Below the pieces are notes generated by a model. That model was not told where the DNA came from. It was given only the letters and a program-made list of their open reading frames with translations, and made no database searches. Shown here piece after piece: positions 48,471-58,152 of a stretch of 60,000 nt of DNA. Positions within the stretch are counted from its first letter, which is position 1; every line of letters starts with the position of its first letter. The stretch lies in assembly GCF_963678635.1 (NCBI RefSeq), contig NC_087062.1, positions 88,947,845 through 89,007,844 of the forward strand. Direction: 5' to 3'. Made by a program: the position numbers and the translations under genes. Source of the stretch: Symsagittifera roscoffensis (Eukaryota; Xenacoelomorpha; Acoela; Convolutidae).

Positions 48471-48979
48471 AGCTAAAATTATCCTACTATGCTTCTTCCC
48501 TTCGGAAATCTTGCTTGTTATTGTCCTGAATATTAAAACTAAGAAACTCTGTGGTTAGGAAGAACAATGAAACAATCTCCCTCTTCGAGAGATTACTCAA
48601 GCCTTCCATGTCACCACAAAGTGATCAGTTCTCCTAGCTGGTTAAAAACAGTCTTGCAGGCTGGAATATTTAAATATACTCCTTCACTTAAGCCTTCCTA
48701 AATAAATAGTAAGTGAGTGTCTCTAAAGCCACTTCAACTAAAATCAAAATGCTAATTTACAAATGCAACAATTTCAAAACTCAACTTAATGTTTCAGTTT
48801 TCAATTACAACTTGGTTGCTTGGTTTCTCACTTGAGTTTTTCACACACATAAACAATTCTGAGTTTTAACTTTTCTTCATCACTCCTTTGTTTTCTTCTT
48901 TTTTCGTCGTTTAGAAGTTCTAAAACTTCTAAATTCTTCTAATTTCATCTCTTTTTTCATCTTGTCTTTCGGTCATCCG
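48471..48979 (-). other. copy C 3' untranslated region
   Basis: Matches 25929-26445 of copy B with small indels. The plus-strand CTTCTTCCCTTC at about 48492-48503 is the complement of the putative polypurine tract, ~20 bases from the LTR. No ORF. Confidence 0.55.
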
Positions 48980-49936
48980 TCAATGTTCCATCTCTTCCTC
49001 CTGTGATACTGACTCCGCACTCTCAGTTTCGGTATCTTGTAACACGTCGTTAGCTATCCTGACGCTGCTGGAAGCCGTCCTCCAACACTTCTGCTCTTCC
49101 ACCCTCTGTTTACAACAAGGTAGGGGATCCACGTTGGATTCTCTGTTCCTGCAGAAGCTGTTGTGGAGACACAACGTCACGTTTCTCTCTAACTCCTCCT
49201 TTAACATCTCTGCCTTCTCCTTTCCACTACGTTCACTCGTCCTGGAAATTCTTTTCACAGCGGTGGTCACTGCATTCCGATGAGTCACGAGAGCTCGCTT
49301 GAAAGCTCCTGCTCCAATGTCCAGCTGATATTCACTGTACACCCTGCCGTGCTTCGACATATGCTTTTTCGCATACTCGTACAACCATGCAGTCATGTTA
49401 GCTCTGAACCATGGCATCAATCGTTTTCTTGCCCATATCTTCTTCACTTCCATCCGAATGTTTAGAACTTTGCACATTGTCTCAAAAAGATCTAAATCTT
49501 TTAGACAATCTAATTTCCGCAACTGTTCTCTCGTCGGTGCCTCCTGTCTGTTATTTTCTCTCACATGAGCTTCCAGCCATCGTATCGCCATCATAACTCC
49601 CACTATCACTATCGTTACGGGCTGTGATGAATCTGGTAAACCCATGGAGAGCAGATCTCCAGAGTCCCAGATCAACATCAGATTACTACGCTTGGGATAC
49701 CACCAGGTCTGCAGCAAGCAGTGGCAAGGAAACTCGTCATGCGTCAACTGTGATGAATCTGGTAAACCCATGGAGAGCAGATCTCCAGAGTCCCAGATCA
49801 ACATCAGATTACTACGCTTGGGATACCACCAGGTCTGCAGCAAGCAGTGGCAAGGAAACTCGTCATGCGTCATCATGATGCTCCTCCAATTACGTTTTCC
49901 CGAAGCTTCCAGCAATGGTTCCACTTCCATCATCAC
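48980..49936 (-). pseudogene. copy C C-terminal part of the giant ORF, cut off by a deletion
   Basis: This 318-residue frame (MMMEVEPLLEASGKRNW... to SQEEEMEH) equals the last part of the giant ORF in B. Features: WLEAHVRENNRQEAPTREQL, WFRANMTAWLYEYAKKH, and a Cys-rich end with LCLHNSFCRNRES and PLPCCKQRVEEQKCW. Its link to the main frame is lost: ~300 bases between the codons for HSETY and STVTDY are missing and an in-frame TGA precedes MMMEVEP. An exact 126-base tandem repeat inside it adds 42 residues. I recognise no family; the Cys-rich tail may bind metal or form disulfides. Confidence 0.7.
49622..49873 (-). repeat. exact 126-bp tandem duplication (two units)
   Basis: Units 49622-49747 and 49748-49873 read identically apart from the last base. 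126 bases equal 42 codons, so the frame is kept and the peptide THDEFPCHCLLQTWWYPKR...GLPDSSQ is encoded twice. Copy B has one unit at the equivalent place (about 27091-27216). Confidence 0.92.
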
Positions 49937-49992
49937 TCAGTGGACTTCATCATTCTCATCTACTGCATTGTAATCTGTGACAGTTGATGGCA

Positions 49993-52900
49993 TCAATCGT
50001 TAAGTGAAGGAGTACAATAAGTCTCACTGTGTCTGATGTTCATTTCTGTCTCGATTGCTTCCCTCCATTTCCCTATGTATTTCTGTTCAGTCTGCAGAAC
50101 TCCTGGGAATACTTCTACACTGATGGCTGTGACCACCTCATGTTTCTGTTCCAGATTTAATAGTGACTCTAAAGAACCAAACATGCTGTAGAATCCTAGT
50201 GCAGTCACTAGATTCACATCGGTTCCTCCATGGCAATCTGCTATCAGTTCCGTTTCTGTTTTAGCTTTCATCACTACATTTCCAAACAATACCGTCAATT
50301 GCTTGTGTTGTTTCTCCAGGGTCTTCACACAGTCCAAACCTCCACAAACGTGACCCTCCAGTCCACAGACTTCCGCCAGACAGCTACCAGGTTTGACCCA
50401 GTCTTCTGTTCCCCAGCCAGGCAACTCCACTTTATCTTCTCCGTTGCTCTTAGAGGCTGTTATCATCACATTATATATGATGTTGAGGTCACGCAGGTTA
50501 CAGTCTGCATTCAGTTCCCCCTGTACGTCTTGTGTCGCTCGCAATATCGAGTCAGCGTTGGGACTAGGACACCATGATGGCCTCATCAATTCCCACACTG
50601 CCATCAAGCTCGTCCTCAGTAATTCATCTGAGAATCCCAACCCAAACTCCACTCTTTTATCAGATTTTGGTACTGAAGGTGCAGTCACCTCTTCTTCCAA
50701 GACCAGTCCCAATTTGGCCTGCGGATTAGTAGCGCTTTTAATCGTTGCAATTCTCGACGTCCAGAACCTTAGCAACACTGCTTGCTCGTAATCGAAGAAG
50801 CAATCGCGTATGTCTTCACTCAGGAAAGGGTTGTACGCTATCCCTATGACTCCGGACTCGTAGCTGTATGACTTCTTTCTGATCGGTCCGCAGTACTCAC
50901 TGGACTTCGGCAGTGCCCCCATAGATTCTTTAGTGAGTCTCAGTTCCTTGTTTGAGAATCTCCTGATTTCGTCTATCTTTTTCATGGGTTCCAACTCCTC
51001 AGGTTCTTTCATGTTCACCCTCATCGGTTTACTTTGCTGCATATCCAGCAGTGCTAGCAAGAATAAGGCTTTCGTTCGCTCATCGCCTTCCCTCAACATT
51101 TTAACACAAGTGTTCAATGCAGGTACTGAAATCTGCTCTATCAGGAATCGAATGAAACAGAGAGCGTCTCTCCGCTTCGCACACGCTACTGCTGCTCCCT
51201 CCTGGACTATCAGATCCCTCAGATTCGTCATAAGGAAAACCTTTTCTTCTTTTGATCTCTTCCTTTCCTCTGAATCATATTCTTCGCGAGTCAGTCCCAT
51301 CATGCACCAGGCGAACCTGAGTTGTAAATCTGTTCTTACGTAAGGTACTGCCACGAGAGCATGTATTCTTGGCATAGTCCTCATTTCTTCTTCGAAATAC
51401 CTCAACACTACTGCTTTCCATGGAAGGCTCACTAACTGCTCGATCGTTTCCGCCTGTATGTCAGACGACGCCAAAGTCCCGTACGCCTTCTGCTTGAAGG
51501 TGGTGCCTTGCAACATCGTTTCCAGATAACCTTCCATGGCACTCTTGTCTTCCAGAGCCATCACATATCCTCTAGCCCAGTTTCGGTATTCCAACATCTC
51601 CATGTATCCACCGGCGGGTTCATCTATCGACACAGTCTCCGACACTGTCATTCGGTTATACTCCACTGGTACTAGTTGTCCTGCGACACTTCCCTTTCCG
51701 TGGTTCATGGGAGACGGTTTAAAGTCTTTCATGGTACTTTCTCCACATTGGCTGAGTATCTCCATTTCCAAGGTTGCTCCAGTCAGAGTGCGGTCACTCC
51801 TTTTGGATTTGTAACCTGTTGACTTTATCCCTACCATGAGAATGGGTGGTACCATCGCTACATCAGTTAACATTCTGTCCGTGCCAGGCAATTGATAATC
51901 ACCTTGTCCCAAATCCATGGCTTTTTCGTCTTCCAGGGCCATTACATACCCTCTAGCCGAGTTTCGGTATTCCAACATCTCCATGTATCCACCGGTGGGT
52001 TCATCTATCGACACAGTCTCCGACACTGTCAGTCGGTTGTATTCCACTGGTGTTAGTTGTCCTGCGACACTTCCCTTTCCATGATTCATGGGAGATGGCT
52101 TGAAGTCTTTCATTTTGCTCTCTCCACATTGGCTGAGTATTTCCATTTCTAAGGTTGCTCCAGTCAGAGTGCGGTCACTCCTTTTGGATTTATAAACGGT
52201 TGACTTTACCCCCGCCATGAGAATGGGTGGCACCATCGCTATATCAGTTAATATTCTATCTGTGCCAGACAATTGATAATCACCTTGCCCCAAATCCATG
52301 ACCTTCTCAACTCGTTTCCTTTTCGCTGAGTTACCAGCTTTCATCGATATTTCTGAATCCACCTTCGTCTTTCCAACTCTCCTCGGCATCACTCTGCTGC
52401 CTAACTTCATTTTCATCGCATTGATTTTATCAATCACCATTTTTGATCGCATCGTCCCTCCCCTGGTTCTTGAAAGATACACCACCTCTCCTTCATCGTC
52501 CTGCGGTGTCATCTTGATGGGAGAATTCGCTTCACTCTCATCAGTGGCTGAGTCGATCAACAACTCACTCAGTCTCCCTTCACACTCATCAAGCTTGTCA
52601 AGCACTTCCCTCATCAAGGGTTGGTTGAGACCAGTTTTCAGAATAGACTGGGTCCCATAGCTTTGCACCACGGTCCAGACTTCTTCCATAAACGCCACTC
52701 TATCCAGTTTGCATCCCGTTCTACTCTCGTGGTCTCGGTGATGAACTTCCCATTCTTCTTCGGGCAGCGTTCCCAAGAAAGGTACTCTGGCTGAGGCCTC
52801 TATTCTTCTCCTCCGAGGTGATTCCATGAGGATTCTCTGGTCATTATTTCTTGAATTGCCAGGAGAGCTGCTCTCCGGCAAATTCCGTTTCATTTCCATA

Positions 52901-55900
52901 AAGGCTGACGGAGGCTCCAGTGTCGAGATGCCTTCATCCGCTGGCTCAGTCGTTTCCAACGTGTCTGCATTATTCTCAAGATCACTGAAGATATTGAAAT
53001 CCAGGCTGGATGTTCCTCCTGTCGATGCCCTGTCGTCTTCCCCACCAGCTTGATCTTGTTGCATGGGTTCTTCGGTTTGACGGCTTCCACCCTGTCCGTC
53101 ATCTCCTTCTGACTTATCCTTGTTCGAGCTCGATGGTCCTTGTTCGTCATTGTCGGCTTCTTCCTGGAATCTCGGTATGAGCAATGTACCGGCCGATTCA
53201 TCTTCCTCTTCTCCATGGACCACTTTGATTTCTTCACAGCCGAAGGGTGCTAGGAAAGTTCTCGTCTGCAATATTCCTCCCACTTTCATCTCCTTTTTCA
53301 CACTGGTCAGGATTAATGAGGCTTCAGGCAATTCGGTCCTGCGTCTCATCCTCATCGGAGCTAAGCCTAATTCCTTCCATTCCTCATCAAATCTTCCAGG
53401 CTTGGGAGTCGCGGCGTTGCTTATTCGCCTTCTCGTCGCTTGATCCGTGTATGCAAATCGTGTGTACTGTAACACGGCGGCATTTCTCCCTACAAAGTAT
53501 GGATCCATCGTTCCCACGAAATTCCCTACTCTCCTTTCATTGGCTTCGAATGCTCCCAATCTAGGAGTCTGTACCACGGAGACTGCTCCGAGCAACATCC
53601 TTCTTATCAGAGGGAATTCAGGGATTGCCTCCGGCAGCTTCTTGTAATCGCCCCAGTCCTTCGTCTCTTCTCTCACTTTGTGATATGCTGCAGTGAGACG
53701 AGGCACTCTGGTTATCTCACCATTCGTTTTATCATAGGGTCTCAGGTTCCAAAGCTTTGGAAACACCTCGATGTGTCCTCTTTCTACTTCTCCCATGCGG
53801 TCACGGAAGTGATCGTCAAAATTGATGACTGTCATCTCTGGCTCCGATATTTTCGCAAATAACAAATCTTCACTCATGAGCTCCCGCAATGTGTGTTGCT
53901 CACACCAGTTCAGTGTACTACCGTCCACTGCCGATATGAGGTTCAGGTGCAGCACCGACCTCCTATATGCTTCCACTTTAACGTCAGGGAACGCAAACGT
54001 GACTGCTGGTCCATAGATCACTGTCACGAACTCCGTGACTCCTCTGATCAGCGCCAAGGGATCGGTTCTCATAGCCAAGCTCAGATCAGTTAACAGTGGC
54101 ATGCCTCCAACATGTCGTCTAACATCTTCCTCTCTTTCAATCGTCTCGTCTTCTCCCGTTCCAAAGCGATTTTGTTGTAAGAGATACTGGATAAGAGTGT
54201 GTCTCAGGGATCTTATCTTGTTCCACGAGTCCGTGGATTTCTTCATATCCAAGTACCTCACTCTCTCTTTCATCTGCTCTGGACAACGTGCCAGTTCCAT
54301 TAGTCCTCCCAAGTTTCCGTGGGTAATTGCAATCAATGTCAGAAGTCCGTCTAGCCGCAGGTTCTGAATTCCATCGGTGAGCAGCATCGCCGGTCCTTTC
54401 ACGAAACTCTCCATTCCGAATGTCACGAACAAAGCTATTAGTTCCACTATCGATACTCTCACTACTGCTTGGAGGAATTCCTTTATCAAATAGTGCGAGA
54501 CTTTCGGGTAGACTTTTGCCAAGAAGGACGCGGTCCATCCGGCTCCCAACCCTTCTAGCATGCTGTCTGTCCTTTCAAAGCCCTCCTGTCCTTTCATTTC
54601 CTGGGTCCAGATGGTTTCCAGAGTAATCTGACACATTCTGTTTACAAACTCAGCGGTCTTTTCTCCGGCATTTTCCGCCAGGTTCACCTCCTTCAACAAG
54701 TAGGCATGTATCTTCGTGATCATCACGGGGCCTTGCTCAAAAGCGTCTGCACCCAATGCCGCTACTCTAGGGTTCAGGTGTAGCCACTGGTTGGCTTCCG
54801 GCTTGGTTCTCAGAACCATCGCCTCCAGATGAGCTCTCGTATCCAGTGAATTTTTCCTTCTTATGTCTTCACCTGCCACTTCCATTGCTCGGAACCATAA
54901 GTCGTTGGACATTGCCGCGATCACTCGATGGTCGTCGTCTATTCCCGGTTTCAGTTTGAGTTGTCGACTGAAATTGGACAGTTCCAACCCCAGCACTTCG
55001 TCCAACACTAACATGTGCAGCGCGTGGTCCTTGAATCCTCTCATCGCGTTTGAGATATCTGACCATACTGCAGGCAGTTCAGACTTAAGTGGCCTCAGAT
55101 TCTCCATTTCTATCAGGCGATTCGGAGCTGATATGATCACATCATATTTTCCTTCCGAGAGTAAGGCCACAATTGCATACACGAATTTCAGTCCATCCGG
55201 GAGATGTGCATATCCCGGAGACAACGCGAATACTACTCTCAACGCCACTTTATTGAATGACCCCTCCTTCGTCGCATCCACCACTTCACCCATCGACTCA
55301 AGGATGTCTTTTATCGATGGCCATACAGTGTTTTCTGCTGTTGTAGGATCTCTGAGTCTGCTCAGAAAACCTCTACTGTGTAGATGGTCATTGATGCCAG
55401 CAAACACAATCGTAATTGGATTCATGTCCGTCTGCCTTTGTACCCCTATAGCCAAAGATACTGATTGCAGTAAGTCCAGGTTGACCGCTGCCAACATTAT
55501 GACGTCCGGCCAAAACAAAGACTTGGAAGTGTACACGAACTCTGAATTCGCTACTACCATAATCTTGGCCTTCCTCATCTCTGCTTTGTCATAGGCGGCG
55601 AAGATGGTTTCATCTTTCTTTATCGCTGTCAATCCGCCATATCTCTGGGCATCACCATCTTGGTTCACTAGTTTTGGGTACACTCTTTCCTTCACATGAC
55701 CAAGTGGTGTCGTCAGCTGCCTGAATATCTTCACGTGTTGTCCAATCGGCGCTCTCGTCGTCAGGAATCTTCCTGGTCTCTCTTCACGATTTCCCTCATC
55801 ATGGTTCAATCTCACATCTTGCAACGGTCTCGCATTCACTGGTCCCATCGTGTTGTTAGAGGGCAGTCCCTCCAAGTCAGCAAATCTCAAGGCCGTCGTG

Positions 55901-58152
55901 GAGCTGAAATTTATGCTTGCGGCTATCAACCAGTCTACGCCGGTTATCGAGTACAATCTGCTGACGGATAGCATCGCTCCATTCAGCATCCTCCTTGCAT
56001 CTTCGATGAAGCTTACTATCTGGAGATCCAGCTTCATTAGTTCGTCTTTGTATATATGCCAGGGAGACGGTATGGGTCTCGAACACATCAATGAGCCTCT
56101 GCTCGGTCTCTCCTCTCGACTGGTACTCGTCGTCTCCGATCTAGTGTCCGATCTAGATGTGCCTGCTGTCTCTTCGATTGGGTTGACAGGTCCTATTCTT
56201 CTCCTAGGATGAATAGTCCTCCTCATCGGTGCTTCCCCCAATCGATCCTGTACGTCTGTTCTTCGACCTGGTTCGCTGGAGCTTTGTTGCCTGTAGTTCG
56301 TGACGGCCGGGACCGTACCCAAGCGTGTTTCCAGGCTAGGAGGCCCAAAGGTGGTAATCACCGCAACACTCACCGTTCCTTCTTGCTTCAGCACTCCTGT
56401 GTCAAAGAGTTCTGCTTCCAGCTCGTCCAACCGCTCTTGAAAGACTCGATTCAACCAAGCTTGTACTTCAATACTGTCGAAGTGGATGCCGTCTGTGGTC
56501 AGTCTGGCCTGATCCATGGCTCTCAATTCATGTTCGATGTCCATGAGGATCATTCTTCCGGCATTTCGACTTGCTAGGTTCCTCAAGATGTTGTTCCATC
56601 TTACGACTCCCTCGTTGTGGCTTCTTCCTGAGGCTGTCAGGCTTCTCGCGTTCATGGGCACAGTGCAAACGGTCAGTACCGCGCAACTGAATTTCTGCCA
56701 AAGGGTAGTAAACAAACACACCATCATTGACTCCCATAGTGCTTCCTGCTCGTCTGAACCTCTGGAGATGTTATTAGTCCCAACTAAGATCATCATATTG
56801 GGAATCCTCCCTGGATTCATCAGTTCTACCATCCGATATAATTGGGCTATCGTCGCGCCTCCAAAGGCCATCACCGTGGTGACCCACGAGGTCCTCAAAT
56901 TCGACAGCACTCTGACTAAGCTGTCTCCCAATATCAGATGAGAGGTCCCGAGCGGTGGTTGCTGCAGGTTTACAGCCGGGCTCCAAGTAGCTCGATTGAA
57001 GCAGGCCCTCGGATCTGTCTCCGGAACTCCCGTGAAATTGTATTTCAATTGATTATTCTTTTGCACGTCTATTATGCGAGACACTTTCTTCGCTGGCATC
57101 TTCCGTACTCTTCTCTCTGGGATTCTCGAGCTCCCCATGAGTGGTGTCACGTCACTTATCCCCTGTCTGATCACAGTCTGGGAGAGTCGTACTCTGCCCG
57201 TATCGTCAATCGTTCCATAGGGTGCAGTCACCCCGGAACCTGGCGCATTCTTGTTGGCGACCAGTCGTCCAGCTGTCTCTATCAGTTTCCTCACTGTCTG
57301 TTCTACGACGGGGTCACCCAAGGTGTCACTAGGATCCGGGATCGTTACTCGATTTGTCTCTACTGGAGGTCGTGTCTCCGTTGTTTGACTCATTTCTCGA
57401 GGCGTCAAGAGCTCCATCGGGGACTGCCCACGAGGAATATCCCTCGCAGAAATCACTTTCTCCACGGCCGTTGTCAACGCCATCTGCTCCGATCGCTCTT
57501 TGTATTCCTGCCTTAAGCGCTCAATCTCTTGACCCTGCTTTTTGTTGCAGTCTTCAAACAACTTTCTCCACATGTCCCGATCTTCCTCCATCTGGAGCAT
57601 GCTTCTGGTCATCTCATCCAGTTCCTTCTTCGTACTTCTCAGTTCTTCGTTCATGTCATCCAGACCTTGCATGGTTTGGTTCGTCTGAACTTCCTGTCCT
57701 ACTTTCGCCCTTTTTGGTGGCACAGCTGCTCTCAGTGGTGAACCAGACGAGGTCGCCTCGCTGTTCATCTCCCGATGCATTCTCGTCAGCCCAGGTTTGG
57801 GCTTGGAGGGCATTGGCATCTCACCTGGTTGGTAAGTCCTAGAACTTCCCAATCCAGGCTCATTCGCCAAGTCACTCCCTGAGAGAGCCCCGTTTCTCCA
57901 AATCATCACTCTCATGTTCGGGCGTTCTAGTACTCCTCTTTCTCCATGTGCTGCCATCAACAGGACTTCCGTGGGGCGGTCCCCACGGTTGTCGTGCCCC
58001 AAGATGTTGATCAGGGCGGTCAGCAACATGACTACCTCTGGGTCCTCCAGAGCGAAGTCTCGATCGATCAGCCGACGATAGATCGCATCTATCATCGGTC
58101 CTACATATGCCTCTGCCAGGTCCATCAAATCATCCAAGTTGAAGTTGTCCAT
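49993..58152 (-). CDS. giant accessory protein of the retrotransposon with SGNH/GDSL hydrolase domain (2719 codons)
   Basis: One open frame from the ATG at 58152, a start that copies A (9411) and B (35374) share. Regions by residue: 1-100 helical (MDLAEAYVGPMID); 155-235 coiled coil (DDMNEELRSTKKELDEM...ERLRQEYKERSEQ); 400-585 SGNH/GDSL hydrolase, block I LGDSL (Ser411), block II Gly431-432, block III GTNN (458-461), block V DGIH (Asp554, His557), so Ser, Gly, Asn, Asp and His are all present; 860-1010 second region with FAGIND (917-922) and PDGLKF that may be a degenerate SGNH repeat; 1110-1640 mainly helical, with a hydrophobic run at 1228-1246; 1646-1770 acidic, disordered; about 1890-1950 basic; 1952-2205 a 127-residue segment present twice. 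GDSL enzymes are esterases or lipases in general; the substrate here is unknown. No signal peptide is seen, which speaks against an envelope role. The natural C-terminus lies in 48980-49936, cut off by a deletion. Confidence 0.85.
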   Translation of the reverse strand: MDNFNLDDLMDLAEAYVGPMIDAIYRRLIDRDFALEDPEVVMLLTALINILGHDNRGDRPTEVLLMAAHGERGVLERPNMRVMIWRNGALSGSDLANEPGLGSSRTYQPGEMPMPSKPKPGLTRMHREMNSEATSSGSPLRAAVPPKRAKVGQEVQTNQTMQGLDDMNEELRSTKKELDEMTRSMLQMEEDRDMWRKLFEDCNKKQGQEIERLRQEYKERSEQMALTTAVEKVISARDIPRGQSPMELLTPREMSQTTETRPPVETNRVTIPDPSDTLGDPVVEQTVRKLIETAGRLVANKNAPGSGVTAPYGTIDDTGRVRLSQTVIRQGISDVTPLMGSSRIPERRVRKMPAKKVSRIIDVQKNNQLKYNFTGVPETDPRACFNRATWSPAVNLQQPPLGTSHLILGDSLVRVLSNLRTSWVTTVMAFGGATIAQLYRMVELMNPGRIPNMMILVGTNNISRGSDEQEALWESMMVCLFTTLWQKFSCAVLTVCTVPMNARSLTASGRSHNEGVVRWNNILRNLASRNAGRMILMDIEHELRAMDQARLTTDGIHFDSIEVQAWLNRVFQERLDELEAELFDTGVLKQEGTVSVAVITTFGPPSLETRLGTVPAVTNYRQQSSSEPGRRTDVQDRLGEAPMRRTIHPRRRIGPVNPIEETAGTSRSDTRSETTSTSREERPSRGSLMCSRPIPSPWHIYKDELMKLDLQIVSFIEDARRMLNGAMLSVSRLYSITGVDWLIAASINFSSTTALRFADLEGLPSNNTMGPVNARPLQDVRLNHDEGNREERPGRFLTTRAPIGQHVKIFRQLTTPLGHVKERVYPKLVNQDGDAQRYGGLTAIKKDETIFAAYDKAEMRKAKIMVVANSEFVYTSKSLFWPDVIMLAAVNLDLLQSVSLAIGVQRQTDMNPITIVFAGINDHLHSRGFLSRLRDPTTAENTVWPSIKDILESMGEVVDATKEGSFNKVALRVVFALSPGYAHLPDGLKFVYAIVALLSEGKYDVIISAPNRLIEMENLRPLKSELPAVWSDISNAMRGFKDHALHMLVLDEVLGLELSNFSRQLKLKPGIDDDHRVIAAMSNDLWFRAMEVAGEDIRRKNSLDTRAHLEAMVLRTKPEANQWLHLNPRVAALGADAFEQGPVMITKIHAYLLKEVNLAENAGEKTAEFVNRMCQITLETIWTQEMKGQEGFERTDSMLEGLGAGWTASFLAKVYPKVSHYLIKEFLQAVVRVSIVELIALFVTFGMESFVKGPAMLLTDGIQNLRLDGLLTLIAITHGNLGGLMELARCPEQMKERVRYLDMKKSTDSWNKIRSLRHTLIQYLLQQNRFGTGEDETIEREEDVRRHVGGMPLLTDLSLAMRTDPLALIRGVTEFVTVIYGPAVTFAFPDVKVEAYRRSVLHLNLISAVDGSTLNWCEQHTLRELMSEDLLFAKISEPEMTVINFDDHFRDRMGEVERGHIEVFPKLWNLRPYDKTNGEITRVPRLTAAYHKVREETKDWGDYKKLPEAIPEFPLIRRMLLGAVSVVQTPRLGAFEANERRVGNFVGTMDPYFVGRNAAVLQYTRFAYTDQATRRRISNAATPKPGRFDEEWKELGLAPMRMRRRTELPEASLILTSVKKEMKVGGILQTRTFLAPFGCEEIKVVHGEEEDESAGTLLIPRFQEEADNDEQGPSSSNKDKSEGDDGQGGSRQTEEPMQQDQAGGEDDRASTGGTSSLDFNIFSDLENNADTLETTEPADEGISTLEPPSAFMEMKRNLPESSSPGNSRNNDQRILMESPRRRRIEASARVPFLGTLPEEEWEVHHRDHESRTGCKLDRVAFMEEVWTVVQSYGTQSILKTGLNQPLMREVLDKLDECEGRLSELLIDSATDESEANSPIKMTPQDDEGEVVYLSRTRGGTMRSKMVIDKINAMKMKLGSRVMPRRVGKTKVDSEISMKAGNSAKRKRVEKVMDLGQGDYQLSGTDRILTDIAMVPPILMAGVKSTVYKSKRSDRTLTGATLEMEILSQCGESKMKDFKPSPMNHGKGSVAGQLTPVEYNRLTVSETVSIDEPTGGYMEMLEYRNSARGYVMALEDEKAMDLGQGDYQLPGTDRMLTDVAMVPPILMVGIKSTGYKSKRSDRTLTGATLEMEILSQCGESTMKDFKPSPMNHGKGSVAGQLVPVEYNRMTVSETVSIDEPAGGYMEMLEYRNWARGYVMALEDKSAMEGYLETMLQGTTFKQKAYGTLASSDIQAETIEQLVSLPWKAVVLRYFEEEMRTMPRIHALVAVPYVRTDLQLRFAWCMMGLTREEYDSEERKRSKEEKVFLMTNLRDLIVQEGAAVACAKRRDALCFIRFLIEQISVPALNTCVKMLREGDERTKALFLLALLDMQQSKPMRVNMKEPEELEPMKKIDEIRRFSNKELRLTKESMGALPKSSEYCGPIRKKSYSYESGVIGIAYNPFLSEDIRDCFFDYEQAVLLRFWTSRIATIKSATNPQAKLGLVLEEEVTAPSVPKSDKRVEFGLGFSDELLRTSLMAVWELMRPSWCPSPNADSILRATQDVQGELNADCNLRDLNIIYNVMITASKSNGEDKVELPGWGTEDWVKPGSCLAEVCGLEGHVCGGLDCVKTLEKQHKQLTVLFGNVVMKAKTETELIADCHGGTDVNLVTALGFYSMFGSLESLLNLEQKHEVVTAISVEVFPGVLQTEQKYIGKWREAIETEMNIRHSETYCTPSLND
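51538..52299 (-). repeat. 381-bp in-frame duplication inside the giant ORF
   Basis: Two units with period 381 bases (127 codons): 51919-52299 (N-terminal in the protein) and 51538-51918. Both encode MDLGQGDYQL(S/P)GTDR and end near YVMALED. They differ from each other at many sites, while the second unit is almost identical to the single unit of copy B (29156-29538). Confidence 0.9.

Noticed and set aside
48461-48700. A different LTR boundary further into the 3' UTR, since B and C remain similar beyond 48470
   Set aside because: The similarity continues because both copies share the same 3' UTR and ORF; TG at the purine tract and the TG...CA rule favour 48470, but without a third complete LTR this is not final.
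50230-57842. Many plus-strand ORFs of 60-240 codons over the giant ORF of copy C
   Set aside because: They are antisense shadows of a long, compositionally biased coding frame and have no motif of their own.
49993-58152. Giant ORF as a retroviral-type envelope protein
   Set aside because: It sits where env would, but there is no N-terminal signal peptide, no clear membrane anchor and no fusion-peptide-like pattern; a coiled coil and a GDSL hydrolase are seen instead.
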